From Acidobacteriota bacterium (lineage in GTDB: Bacteria; Acidobacteriota; Terriglobia; Acidiferrales; UBA7541), in the NCBI GenBank assembly GCA_013289585.1, contig JABCZR010000003.1, forward strand, positions 186,001 through 250,000: a stretch of 64,000 nt of DNA, written 5' to 3'. The notes under the pieces were generated by a model. That model saw nothing but the letters and a program-made list of their open reading frames with translations. It did not search any database and had not been told where the DNA came from. The stretch's first letter is position 1. Every line of letters starts with the position of its first letter. Positions 33,087-41,113 of the stretch are shown one piece after another. A program made the translations under genes and the position numbers.

Positions 33087-33485
33087 CTAGCTAGACGAGA
33101 CAAAGTACCTTCGCGGCGGGAACATCCCTCGCCTAAGAAGTTCCTTGCCGCAGCGGTAGCGGATCTCCTCCGACCAGTTCACCCAGCTGCGCTCGCTCAA
33201 GCCGAGAAAATGCCGGGCATTCTCGTACGCCGCCAGCCCCAGGTAGTACACCCGAAACATCACCATGCACGACGCCCAATCTGGCCCTTCGAGCGCCGCC
33301 TGCCCCGCCAGCGCGAAATCCGCCACCCACTCATTCAACCGCGGCCGAAAATCCGGCCGCCAGAGATACTTTCCCGTGTCCTTCCAGTTCAGCGCGGAAA
33401 TGCCGCGTTTCGTCTCCAGCACTTCGCGCGCTCCGCGGTACACTTCCCAGCACACATCAAACGCCAGCTCCGGCTTGACGCCCAT
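33087..33485 (-). CDS. Hypothetical protein, possible phage late-regulator-like HTH
   Basis: 132 residues from ATG 33485. The N-terminal part is helical (LAFDVCWEVYRGAREVLETK); the C-terminal part, YENARHFLGLSERSWVNWSE, reads as an HTH, followed by EIRYRCGKELLRRGMFPPRR. That end resembles small phage transcription regulators. It is the last of three minus-strand genes in an accessory cluster. Function not established. Confidence 0.6.
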   Translation of the reverse strand: MGVKPELAFDVCWEVYRGAREVLETKRGISALNWKDTGKYLWRPDFRPRLNEWVADFALAGQAALEGPDWASCMVMFRVYYLGLAAYENARHFLGLSERSWVNWSEEIRYRCGKELLRRGMFPPRRYFVSSS

Positions 33486-33514
33486 CGTTCCTCCGCCAAC
33501 CACGCTATTTCAAA

Positions 33515-33874
33515 TCAGCAAACCGCCGGTTGAAGCGCCCTCCGCATGCTGGCCCGCAGTCTCCGCCGCCGGCCCATGCTTCTGCGAATCCTGCGCGTAA
33601 GCTGATACTCCCAGACCGTGCCGAAATCCTCGCCGCGCAAAATCCGCCCTGCTTCCCGTAGCCGCTTCTCTACTACAAACGCCCCGTATTCCGGCTTCCG
33701 AAGATGCCGCAACTGAGCCGAGATGCTCGCCGGCGGGTAATGCGTGAGTTTTGCGAGCTCGTCCAGCGTCAACCACGTCTCGCATTCCCTCGCGCTCAGC
33801 ATTACGTCGCAGAGCACATCACGTTGCCGCCGCCGCGCGCTTCCCTCCGCTTTTCTTCCTCGAATGGTCCTCAT
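33515..33874 (-). CDS. Hypothetical winged-helix protein
   Basis: 119 residues. A wHTH-like segment lies at about 35-65 (TWLTLDELAKLTHYPPASIS, then AQLRHLRKPEYGAFVVEKR), with a very basic N-terminus and C-terminus. It resembles small DNA-binding proteins of mobile elements that process replication or packaging. Gene order suggests cotranscription with its neighbours. Confidence 0.6.
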   Translation of the reverse strand: MRTIRGRKAEGSARRRQRDVLCDVMLSARECETWLTLDELAKLTHYPPASISAQLRHLRKPEYGAFVVEKRLREAGRILRGEDFGTVWEYQLTRRIRRSMGRRRRLRASMRRALQPAVC

Positions 33875-33898
33875 CGTCGTTGCCTCCTCTCCCGCCGC

Positions 33899-34147
33899 TC
33901 AATTCTTCTCAGCGGGAAACTCTTTCTCATCCGCCGCCGGCAGGTCCTCTTGTCCGCGCGGCGGCCCTTCCTCGATCTCCTCGCCCGCCTCATCCGTCGC
34001 GCGGTCCGGATCCTCGTAATCGCCGGCGCAGGCGCTGCATGCCCGCATGGCAACGACCGGCCAGCCGCGCGACCTCTTGGGAGCAGCAAACGCGACCGTC
34101 CGCTGCCCGGGTTTTCCACAAATTTCCACAACTGTTGGCACCATCAT
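33899..34147 (-). CDS. Small hypothetical protein, Glu/Asp-rich C-terminus
   Basis: 82 residues: a basic N-terminal half with one CSAC motif (MRACSACAGDYEDP), then an acidic tail (DEAGEEIEEGPPRGQEDLPA). No family recognised. First gene of the three-gene minus-strand cluster, divergent from the gene at 34200 across a 52-bp gap. Confidence 0.45.
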   Translation of the reverse strand: MMVPTVVEICGKPGQRTVAFAAPKRSRGWPVVAMRACSACAGDYEDPDRATDEAGEEIEEGPPRGQEDLPAADEKEFPAEKN

Positions 34148-34199
34148 AACTATTGAACATTCGTACTATAGTGTTACTGTTCACAGAGGAGAAACATCC

Positions 34200-34511
34200 G
34201 TGACGCGCTACAAGACGCAGCCTCCCTGGGAATTCTTGCTTTCCGCTTCTCGCAATAGTTTGCAGAGCTATGAATTGACGCGGCTGAGTCACGCCGCCAA
34301 CCTTCGAAAGGAGATCAACGACTTGCTCGACCAGTGGCTCGAGGAAAATGCTTCCGCCATGCTGGCGCGCTGGTTGATGGAGCAGCGTGCCCGTCCGTCG
34401 GAGACCGACGCGGCACCCGGCGAGGCCAAATCGAATGGCGGGCCATCCGTGTCCGATAATTTTTTCACGGATACCGCGGTCCAACCTTCGGTAACTCGCG
34501 GCGCAGCCTGA
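34200..34511 (+). CDS. Hypothetical helical protein
   Basis: 103 residues from GTG 34200, with GAGGAG about 12 nt upstream. The first half is helical (WEFLLSASRNSLQSYELTRL, then LRKEINDLLDQWLEENASAM); the second half is low-complexity. No family recognised. An in-frame start at 34047 exists, but that part overlaps the divergent gene. The 52-bp gap to the left holds the AT-rich shared promoter region (TATTGAACATTCGTACTATA). Confidence 0.55.
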   Translation: MTRYKTQPPWEFLLSASRNSLQSYELTRLSHAANLRKEINDLLDQWLEENASAMLARWLMEQRARPSETDAAPGEAKSNGGPSVSDNFFTDTAVQPSVTRGAA

Positions 34512-34854
34512 CGTCATGGCCGCTTTTCGGGGCCCAAAGCACGGCTTGTTGCTGATCTTGCCGCGTTGGTTCTGGCTCGCAACGGCACGCGCGGGTGTGT
34601 CCATCGCGGCCACACCCGCGCGGCAAGCTTCCCTCGCCGACCCACTCCTTGCCAGCGCCACGCACTCCTCTGCCCTGCTCATCACCGCCTCCCGCCTGCG
34701 ACCACTTGCCACCATTGCCCCCTCCACCCGCTTACGTAATGGCACCGTTATATTTATTAGGAGACACAAAACGGCGTAATCGGGATCTGCGCAGGCAAAA
34801 ACAGAACTGCACTCGTCTGCATGCAGAAAAAATGGAGATTACTTCTGGATTGCT
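34512..34854. other. 343-bp intergenic region without recognisable gene
   Basis: Between the accessory cluster and the orphan nuoI gene. The open frames here are low-complexity and unlike proteins. There are short AT-rich and purine-rich patches towards the right but no clear promoter, repeat or terminator. Confidence 0.5.
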
Positions 34855-35331
34855 TTAACGCGCGGAAGCAGCTGCGGGAGCGGATTCTTTTTCGAGAAGT
34901 TGTTCTTTGCGGTACACAAGCGAATTGATGTCGTAAGTCGCCAGTTCAAAGCCATGCCCGTGCGTAATGGCGTCGGTCGGGCATGCCTCCACGCAATAAC
35001 CGCAAAAAATGCACCGTGAATAGTCGATGTTGTAAACGCTGGCGTACCGCTCGCCTGCTGAGATACGGTTCGCATCGACGTTTTCCGCGGCTTCGATGTA
35101 AATGCAGTTTGCCGGGCAAGCCGCCGCGCACAGGAAACATCCGACGCACTTTTCCAGGCCGTTTTCATCACGGTGCAGGACGTGGATTCCGCGATACCGC
35201 GGCTGAAAGTGTACCGGCTCATACGGGTAGTTTTCCGTCACCGTCTTGCGAAACATATTGCGAAAAGTCACGCTGAAGCCTTTCACCAGGGCCCCAGCGG
35301 TCTCCACAACTTCCCGAATGATGGATGCCAT
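34855..35331 (-). CDS. nuoI: NADH-quinone oxidoreductase subunit I (orphan)
   Basis: 158 residues with the two 4Fe-4S motifs of NuoI: CVGCFLCAAACPANCIYIEA and CIFCGYCVEACPTDAITHGH. The N-terminus (VVETAGALVKGFSVTFRNMF) is the membrane-associated helix. In complex I it carries clusters N6a and N6b to quinone. No other nuo gene is present, so it is either a detached copy or the only I subunit encoded away from a nuo operon. The residues that bind clusters are intact. Confidence 0.92.
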   Translation of the reverse strand: MASIIREVVETAGALVKGFSVTFRNMFRKTVTENYPYEPVHFQPRYRGIHVLHRDENGLEKCVGCFLCAAACPANCIYIEAAENVDANRISAGERYASVYNIDYSRCIFCGYCVEACPTDAITHGHGFELATYDINSLVYRKEQLLEKESAPAAASAR

Positions 35332-35470
35332 ATGCAGTTAGTCTAACAAACGGTTAGTACCCCAGCAAATCAGCCGCCGAGCGGTTAGCAGCCCGGTTTC
35401 CGACACGCGCGTTTAGCGGAGACTTGCGAGCGTCCATGTACGCGCCGTTCGGCAACGAGTTAGGTCCTGC

Positions 35471-36097
35471 CTACGGTTTACTTTTCTGCTGTTTTTCAGC
35501 TGTTTCGATGAGCTTGCGGAATTCTGCCACAGCGGGTACGTCCGGTGAATGCAGCGCGTCCTTGGCTACATAGCGCCATACAGGAGGCCGCTCCAAGGGA
35601 CCCGGAGCGTCGGTGCGGCCTTCATAGACGACAAAAATATCTTCCGCGGGCCCTATTTCCGTCTTGGGGTAAGGCTTTGTATCTTGCGGTCCGCTTTGCG
35701 CGACATCTGGCGTGTGCCCCTGCTGTCCGCCGAATCGGACCCCATTGTCGGTTGGCTGCACTACGACGGGACGATCGTTTGTTGGCGCCCCGCCAATCGT
35801 GGACTGCACCAATTTTCCGGACGATTTCCGGACGGTAATCACTAAATCGGCGGTTTGAGTCTCCATGACCGGAGTCAACCGGCCCCATTTTACGATGGCC
35901 TTCTCCACATCCTCTTGAGCTGTCTCGTTTGCGAGCGGAGAGTTCGCAGAAATACCCGCGTCCGGATCGATAAGTATCACAACAGTGCGGGCTTTAAGAA
36001 CAAACGTCGGCAGCGAATTCTTTTTCTTGTTGTCGGCGATGGCGAACGAAGCGGCCAATACCAGCAATAACAGCACGACGCGCATGCGAACGAGCAT
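35471..36097 (-). CDS. Hypothetical exported protein
   Basis: 208 residues from ATG 36097, chosen because GGAGG lies 6 nt upstream; an in-frame ATG at 36109 is possible. A signal peptide (MRVVLLLLVLAASFAIADNK) is followed by a soluble domain (about 30-208) with ARTVVILIDPDAGISANSPL and DVEKAIVKWGRLTPVMETQT. No family recognised. Not near genes that would suggest a role. Confidence 0.65.
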   Translation of the reverse strand: MLVRMRVVLLLLVLAASFAIADNKKKNSLPTFVLKARTVVILIDPDAGISANSPLANETAQEDVEKAIVKWGRLTPVMETQTADLVITVRKSSGKLVQSTIGGAPTNDRPVVVQPTDNGVRFGGQQGHTPDVAQSGPQDTKPYPKTEIGPAEDIFVVYEGRTDAPGPLERPPVWRYVAKDALHSPDVPAVAEFRKLIETAEKQQKSKP

Positions 36098-36255
36098 CAC
36101 AGCCTCCATGCGGCGAACACACAGGCGCATTGTAGTCCGCGATAATCGGATTAGGTAGGCAATTCTTTCCCGCAGGTTGTGCAGCTGAAGTTGACAGTGC
36201 TTATGCAACTAAACCAGAGCGGCAGCTGCCCTCGATCGTGGCGCGACGCCGTCAC

Positions 36256-37227
36256 TTAACCGGCCAGGCCCTCAATGATTTGCTTCCCGTGCAGTCGCCC
36301 GTTCTCGATGAAAATCTCGCCGGTGTGCCGGCCCCCGGTAACCACCCCAGCCAGATGGATGCCCGGCACATTGCTCTCCAGTGTCTTCGGATTCAACGCT
36401 GGCTTCCGGCTTTCGGGATCGAGCCGTACCCCGAGGCTTTCGATGAAGGTGTAATCGGGATGATAACCAGTCAGCGCAAACACTTGCCGCGTGGGCAATC
36501 TCCGCTCGCCCGCGCCGTTCTCCGTCACCACTTCATCCTTAGTGATCTCTTTGACTCGTGTTTCGAACAGCGCCTTCACTTGCCCTGCTTTGATTCGATT
36601 TTCGATGTCCGGACGCACCCAATACTTGATCGTTGCACCCAAATCTTTGTTCCGATGCACCAGCGTCACTCGCGCTCCGTTTCGAAAAAGATCGAGCGCC
36701 GCCTCCGCCGCGGAGTTCTTTCCCCCAATCACCACCACGTCCTGATTCCAGTATTCATGAGGTTCCGTGTAGTAATGAGAGACGTGCGGAAGTTCTTCGC
36801 CGGGCACGCCAAGTTTATTCGGCAGATCGTAGTACCCCGTCGCGAGAGCGATCTTCTTGCCGTGATACCTCTCTTCGAGTCCCTTGTCTGTCTGTGTGAC
36901 CACGGTAAAGTTCCCATCATGGCCTTCCACCCGCAACACGCGCTCATACAACCGCAACTCGAGTCCGTAGTGCTCCGCCGCCCTCCGGTAATATTTCAGC
37001 GCCTCCACGCGAGTTGGTTTTTCCGCCGCGCATACCAGCGGCAAGTCCCCAATCTCCAGTAACTCCGGCGTCGTGAAAAACACCATGTTCACCGGATAGT
37101 GGTAGATCGAATTGCAGAGGGACGCCTTATCGATTACCAGCGGGCGCATTCCCGCACGTTTCGCTTCAATGGCAGTCGCCAGACCGGTAGGTCCCGCTCC
37201 GATGCAAACAATGTCGTAAGTTTCCAT
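36256..37227 (-). CDS. ypdA: YpdA-family NADPH flavoprotein (putative bacillithiol-disulfide-reductase-like)
   Basis: 323 residues. FAD motif YDIVCIGAGPTGLATAIEA at the N-terminus, NADPH motif DVVVIGGKNSAAEAALDLF near 165, and a C-terminal FAD contact IHLAGVVTGGRHTGEIF. The CxxC of thioredoxin reductases is absent, as in YpdA. In bacilli YpdA reduces bacillithiol disulfide; here the thiol partner is not shown by the sequence. Confidence 0.88.
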   Translation of the reverse strand: METYDIVCIGAGPTGLATAIEAKRAGMRPLVIDKASLCNSIYHYPVNMVFFTTPELLEIGDLPLVCAAEKPTRVEALKYYRRAAEHYGLELRLYERVLRVEGHDGNFTVVTQTDKGLEERYHGKKIALATGYYDLPNKLGVPGEELPHVSHYYTEPHEYWNQDVVVIGGKNSAAEAALDLFRNGARVTLVHRNKDLGATIKYWVRPDIENRIKAGQVKALFETRVKEITKDEVVTENGAGERRLPTRQVFALTGYHPDYTFIESLGVRLDPESRKPALNPKTLESNVPGIHLAGVVTGGRHTGEIFIENGRLHGKQIIEGLAG

Positions 37228-37277
37228 AAGAATTTCAGTTTGCCGAGAGTTTTTCCGAATTGCAAATCTCGACGATT

Positions 37278-37613
37278 CTATTGGTTGGCGGGCAGTTCCA
37301 GGATTTCACTCAGTTCCCGGCGGAATGATTCTAGTTCGCTCAGTCGCTCTGGCGTCGCGTCAATTTCCTTCTTCTTCCACACAAACACTTCGCCTGATCC
37401 GCGTTTCAGTTTTACGCCGAGGTTGCCGCTCACCAGGTAAGACGGCGGCGCGAGCATCTTCAGCCCGCCATTGGGAACCGCCGCCAGCACCACGGCACAA
37501 TCCCCCTTTTTCATGCACAACGCGCTTTCGTACGGGGGAATGGCAATGGGGCGAAAGCCAGCCGCAAAAAGTCTCTCCATCGTCTGCATCTGCTGCGGCG
37601 TAAGTTCAACCAT
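37278..37613 (-). CDS. Conserved hypothetical protein
   Basis: 111 residues: ELTPQQMQTMERLFAAGFRP at the start, ESALCMKKGDCAVVLAAVPN, then FVWKKKEIDATPERLSELES. No known domain recognised. It lies between parB (downstream) and ypdA, on the same strand, and may be cotranscribed. Confidence 0.65.
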   Translation of the reverse strand: MVELTPQQMQTMERLFAAGFRPIAIPPYESALCMKKGDCAVVLAAVPNGGLKMLAPPSYLVSGNLGVKLKRGSGEVFVWKKKEIDATPERLSELESFRRELSEILELPANQ

Positions 37614-37666
37614 GGTTGGGAAGTCGATCTGTGGAAGCGCGCCTTGCTCCGCCTGCTCTTGCCGAG

Positions 37667-38491
37667 CTACGCCGCCGTGGAATCCGCCGCTTCTGTGGAA
37701 CTTCCTTCCAACTGCCCTAGAATCTCGCGCAGAGTCGCGATCAGTTCGTCCCGAGAAACGTGGCTCTTTTTGAACTGGATCCGAAACCTAAACGTCTCGC
37801 TTTGCGGTTCGAACTGGAAGATGAACGGCTGCGGCCGCTGCGGTCCCGCTTGCTCCTCGCGGCGCTCGCGGCGCGCTTCGTCGCGCGTCAGCCCGCCCTG
37901 CATGATGCGGTGGAACATCTCGATCATTTTTTTCTCGGTCGGCTGCCGCGCGATCTGCAACAAGAGCGATTTCGAAATGATCCCGTGCTCTACGCACTTC
38001 TTGCGCAGCGATTCCGGAATATTGCGCAGCGACAGCGTTTCTGTCACAGAAGAGCGCGCCCGTCCGATTTTCTTCGCAATGTCCTCGTGTGTATATTCGA
38101 ACTGCGTCCCCAGGCGGTGCAACCCGTCCGCCTCTTCAAACGGCGTCAGGTCTTTTCGCTGGATGTTTTCGATCAAACCAATTTCGAGTGTTTCCGCATC
38201 ATCCGCCGTCTTCTCGATGCACGGCACTTCGCGAAGACCCGCCGCGCGGGACGCATGGTAGCGCCGCTCTCCGGAGATGATGTAGAAGCAGTCCTCCCGC
38301 GGCACGAAACGCACCAGGAGCGGTTCCAGCACGCCCTTTTCGCGGATCGATTCCGTAAGTTCGCGCAGGTCTCCCAGCGCCTTGCGTGGCTGGTCCGGAT
38401 TCGGCCGGATTTGGTCCACGCGAATCATCCGCCCAACCGCTGCCCCGCTATAGCTTGTCAGCGATTCGACGTAGTGCGCGTCATGCCGCAT
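37667..38491 (-). CDS. parB: ParB/Spo0J-family partition protein
   Basis: 274 residues. The N-terminal CTPase/ParB box: IRVDQIRPNPDQPRKALGD, then FYIISGERRYHASRAAGLRE and ENIQRKDLTPFEEADGLHRL. HTH: YTHEDIAKKIGRARSSVTET. ATG 38491 overlaps the parA stop by 11 bp, so the pair is translationally coupled. It loads at parS and drives origin segregation with ParA. No parS palindrome could be found by eye in this window. Confidence 0.93.
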   Translation of the reverse strand: MRHDAHYVESLTSYSGAAVGRMIRVDQIRPNPDQPRKALGDLRELTESIREKGVLEPLLVRFVPREDCFYIISGERRYHASRAAGLREVPCIEKTADDAETLEIGLIENIQRKDLTPFEEADGLHRLGTQFEYTHEDIAKKIGRARSSVTETLSLRNIPESLRKKCVEHGIISKSLLLQIARQPTEKKMIEMFHRIMQGGLTRDEARRERREEQAGPQRPQPFIFQFEPQSETFRFRIQFKKSHVSRDELIATLREILGQLEGSSTEAADSTAA

Positions 38492-39281
38492 CTTCAGCGT
38501 GACGGGTAACCCGATCCTCTTCGACACGTTGGATAACCTCCCCTGCGAGTTTCTTGTACTCGATCGCACCGGGTGACTTCGGTGCAAAGGTCAGAATCGT
38601 TTCTTTGTAAGCCGGACTCTCTTCCAGCCGCACATTCTTCGTGATTTTCGTCTTGAACAACACTTCGCCGAACACTGTGCGAATTTGCCCGTGCGTGTCC
38701 TTCGAAATATTCGTGCGCTTGTCAAAAAGCGTGATCACTACACCCAGGACTTTCAGCCCCGGATTGGGCCGCGCGCGAATCCGCTCATAGGTTTCCAGTA
38801 AATCGTCCGTTCCTTCAATCGCGAAATACGCCGCCTGGATGGGTACCAGAAGATGGGTCGAAGCCACCAGTGCGTTCACCGTCAGGATTCCCAGCGACGG
38901 CGGCGTATCCAGAACGATGTAATCGTACTCCTTCAGGACCGGCGCCAGCGCGTCTTTCAATTTGAACGGAGCGTCAAATTGACCCGCCAGCACTTGTTCC
39001 AGTTTTGCAAGGGCCAGCCGTCCGGGCCCGAGAAACAGTAGCGAATCTTTTGTCGTTTTGACTACCGAAGCCAAGGTCACACGGCTGTCGCTTAGCACGT
39101 CGAACATGGACGTGGCAATCTCACCGGAATCATAGAAAGCAATCGTGGAATTGGCTTGCGGATCGAGGTCGATCAGCAGTGTGCGTTTCCCGCGAGCCGC
39201 CAGCGCCGCGGACAAATTGATCGCCGTCGTGGTTTTTCCGACGCCGCCTTTTTGATTCGCAACCGTGATGATGGCAGTCAT
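38481..39281 (-). CDS. parA: ParA/Soj-family partition ATPase
   Basis: 266 residues. Deviant Walker A ANQKGGVGKTTTAINLSAAL at residues 7-26, Walker A' and B in YDYIVLDTPPSLGILTVNAL. No N-terminal HTH, so it is the short Soj type of chromosomal systems. It forms an ATP-driven gradient on the nucleoid that ParB rides. Start ATG 39281. Confidence 0.95.
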   Translation of the reverse strand: MTAIITVANQKGGVGKTTTAINLSAALAARGKRTLLIDLDPQANSTIAFYDSGEIATSMFDVLSDSRVTLASVVKTTKDSLLFLGPGRLALAKLEQVLAGQFDAPFKLKDALAPVLKEYDYIVLDTPPSLGILTVNALVASTHLLVPIQAAYFAIEGTDDLLETYERIRARPNPGLKVLGVVITLFDKRTNISKDTHGQIRTVFGEVLFKTKITKNVRLEESPAYKETILTFAPKSPGAIEYKKLAGEVIQRVEEDRVTRHAEDAA

Positions 39282-39526
39282 CTATTTCTGCCTCCGCCCG
39301 CCTGCCCTGCGCAAACACCAAGGGCGCGCTCAAATTCCTGCCGCTGCGATCCGGCAACTGGGTTGCTATATATGGGTGCCGCCTTCAGTAAACCCCCAAG
39401 GCCTAGGCTTACTGTACGTTTCTAAAGGATTGATTGGCAAGGAAAAAGTGGAGGGAAACCCCATTCGCCCGTGGAAAACTTGCGGATACGATTTGGCACA
39501 GGCGCCCCGGAGTCTTCGATTCCGTC

Positions 39527-39865
39527 CTAAAAATCCAGTCCCCAGAAATCAGCGGAAGGTTCCTGCAGTTCCAATCCCAGCTCCCATCCCGCGCGCCCCT
39601 CGTGCCCGCGCCATATCAGCACGGCTTCGCAGGAGATTTGATTCGTCAGGTTGACCAGGCGCAGCCTCTGCCCGACGGCGAAGCCTTCTGGAACGACCGC
39701 CATGCAGCCTTTGGGCGCGATGTCTATTGTGTATCCTTCCGCGCGTAGGCTTCGACCTGCCTCCTCCCATTCGATCGCCACCGCCACCCGCGAATTCAGG
39801 CGCGCGCTGCTGCGCAGCTGCCGCATCCTCATTTCGTAACTCATGTCTCTCAAAAGCGCCACCAT
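39527..39865 (-). CDS. PilZ-like protein (divergent)
   Basis: 112 residues from ATG 39865. An RxxxR motif is present (ARLNSR), but the second motif reads DIAPKG, so the Ser of (D/N)xSxxG is replaced. Beta-barrel strands follow: RLRLVNLTNQISCEAVLIW, ending SADFWGLDF. Probably a PilZ-fold protein with altered c-di-GMP binding. The frame opens to 39958. Divergent from a related gene at 40218. Confidence 0.6.
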   Translation of the reverse strand: MVALLRDMSYEMRMRQLRSSARLNSRVAVAIEWEEAGRSLRAEGYTIDIAPKGCMAVVPEGFAVGQRLRLVNLTNQISCEAVLIWRGHEGRAGWELGLELQEPSADFWGLDF

Positions 39866-40217
39866 GGTCTCCCTGTCAACCGAGTGCCTGACAACCGATT
39901 TCGAGCACAGCCCATCCGTCACTCGTTCTGTTCCAGACCTTCCGAACGGGGGTGCCATAAAGCAAGGAATTTCAATAACATCTGCAGCCTACGGATGTTC
40001 CCGCACTCGGTCAATGGAACTTGATTCCCAGTACACTCCAGGAGTTAACCCCGACTTGGAGCCGCCCGCCGATCAAAGCGCCTTTCAGTTCTGGTTATTC
40101 ACGAAAAAGCCAAGGCTTGGTTCATGCTCCGTCCTACTTGTCAAAACACTTGTTTTTAAGGTGGAATCGTGACAATATGCGCTTTCGAAGCCTCAATCGT
40201 CCCCCCAAGGCGGCTTT
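39866..40217. other. 352-bp intergenic region between two divergent PilZ-like genes
   Basis: No convincing gene. It should contain the promoters of both PilZ-like genes; no strong -35/-10 pair was picked out by eye. AAGGCGG (near 40207) is the ribosome binding site of the right gene. Confidence 0.45.
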
Positions 40218-40622
40218 ATGCAACGAACCAGATATCCCGAGCGTCGGCGCACCATGCGCCTCTCTCTGCAGATACCTCTTACTGTCCAATGTCGTTTGCC
40301 GGAAGGTGAGACCATCGACCTTAGCGCTTCCACTTACATCGTCGGTGCCAACGGGGCGCTGCTCCTTATGGACACTCCCCTGATTCCCGGCCAGACTGTC
40401 AGAATCTTCAACGACCACACCGCTAAGTTCGTGGACTGCGTCGTCACTTCCCTCAGAGAAAAGAGAGAGAGACGCTTTGTGGGAGTAGCGTTCATCAATC
40501 CCAACATCGATTTTTGGCACATCGTATTTCCCAAGTCCGGCACCCGTCAGGCCATTCGCTCTTCTCAGACCGGTGCGCTGATGCCACCCGGCATTCGTCA
40601 GGACAACCCTCCGCAGTTCTAA
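40218..40622 (+). CDS. PilZ-like protein
   Basis: 134 residues. The start is basic (RTRYPERRRTMRLSLQIPL, PilZ-type RxxxR), followed by beta strands TVQCRLPEGETIDLSAST and VRIFNDHTAKFVDCVVTS. The middle motif is degenerate. It ends with DFWHIVFPKSG, parallel to the DFWGLDF end of the divergent neighbour, suggesting common descent. Possibly binds c-di-GMP weakly or not at all. Confidence 0.62.
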   Translation: MQRTRYPERRRTMRLSLQIPLTVQCRLPEGETIDLSASTYIVGANGALLLMDTPLIPGQTVRIFNDHTAKFVDCVVTSLREKRERRFVGVAFINPNIDFWHIVFPKSGTRQAIRSSQTGALMPPGIRQDNPPQF

Positions 40623-40652
40623 GGGAATTTCAATTGCGAGCGATCGCGAGCC

Positions 40653-41078
40653 TCAAGTGCTCGTCGGTACGTAGATCTGATAAAGCATCAAGTAGACGAT
40701 CACACCCGTCACACACACATAGAACCACAGCGGCAGCGTCCATCGCGCGATAGCCCTGTGTTTATCGAATTTTTCCATCCAGGCGCGGCGCAGTGTAATC
40801 AGAATCAGCGGCACAATCACAATCGCCAAAATAGTGTGTGAAATTAACAGAGCGAAGTAAACCGGCCGGATCCAACCTTGCCCTTGAAATGGAACGTGCC
40901 CGACCCGGATGTGGTAAACCACGTAGGAAATCAGAAAAACGGTGGAAACCGCGAAAGCCGAAATCATGAATCTCTTATGCACGTCTCGCTTCCCCGCGCG
41001 AATCGCTGCATACCCTCCCGCCAGTAGAACTCCACTTATTCCATTTAGAGAAGCATTGAGCGCAGCATGGGAGAACAT
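40653..41078 (-). CDS. DUF420 membrane protein (cytochrome oxidase assembly associated)
   Basis: 141 residues, four membrane helices (SLNGISGVLLAGGYAAIRAG, FMISAFAVSTVFLISYVVYH, VYFALLISHTILAIVIVPLI, WTLPLWFYVCVTGVIVYLML). DUF420/CtaM-like: His in YHIRVGH and SHTILA may bind heme. The frame is open further upstream over ctaB, but the family begins at ATG 41078. Last gene of the heme supercluster and adjacent to ctaB, consistent with a role in heme-copper oxidase biogenesis. Confidence 0.85.
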   Translation of the reverse strand: MFSHAALNASLNGISGVLLAGGYAAIRAGKRDVHKRFMISAFAVSTVFLISYVVYHIRVGHVPFQGQGWIRPVYFALLISHTILAIVIVPLILITLRRAWMEKFDKHRAIARWTLPLWFYVCVTGVIVYLMLYQIYVPTST

Positions 41079-41113
41079 GGTTGAAAGTAAATTCCTTCCT
41101 GGGGCGGCCCCGG

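Noticed and set aside
34516-34779. 87-residue plus-strand frame
   Set aside because: Low-complexity Ala/Arg/Leu sequence without ribosome binding site or domain.
37600-39600. parS site near parAB
   Set aside because: No TGTTnCACGTGnAACA-like palindrome was seen by eye; a pattern search of the full chromosome would decide.
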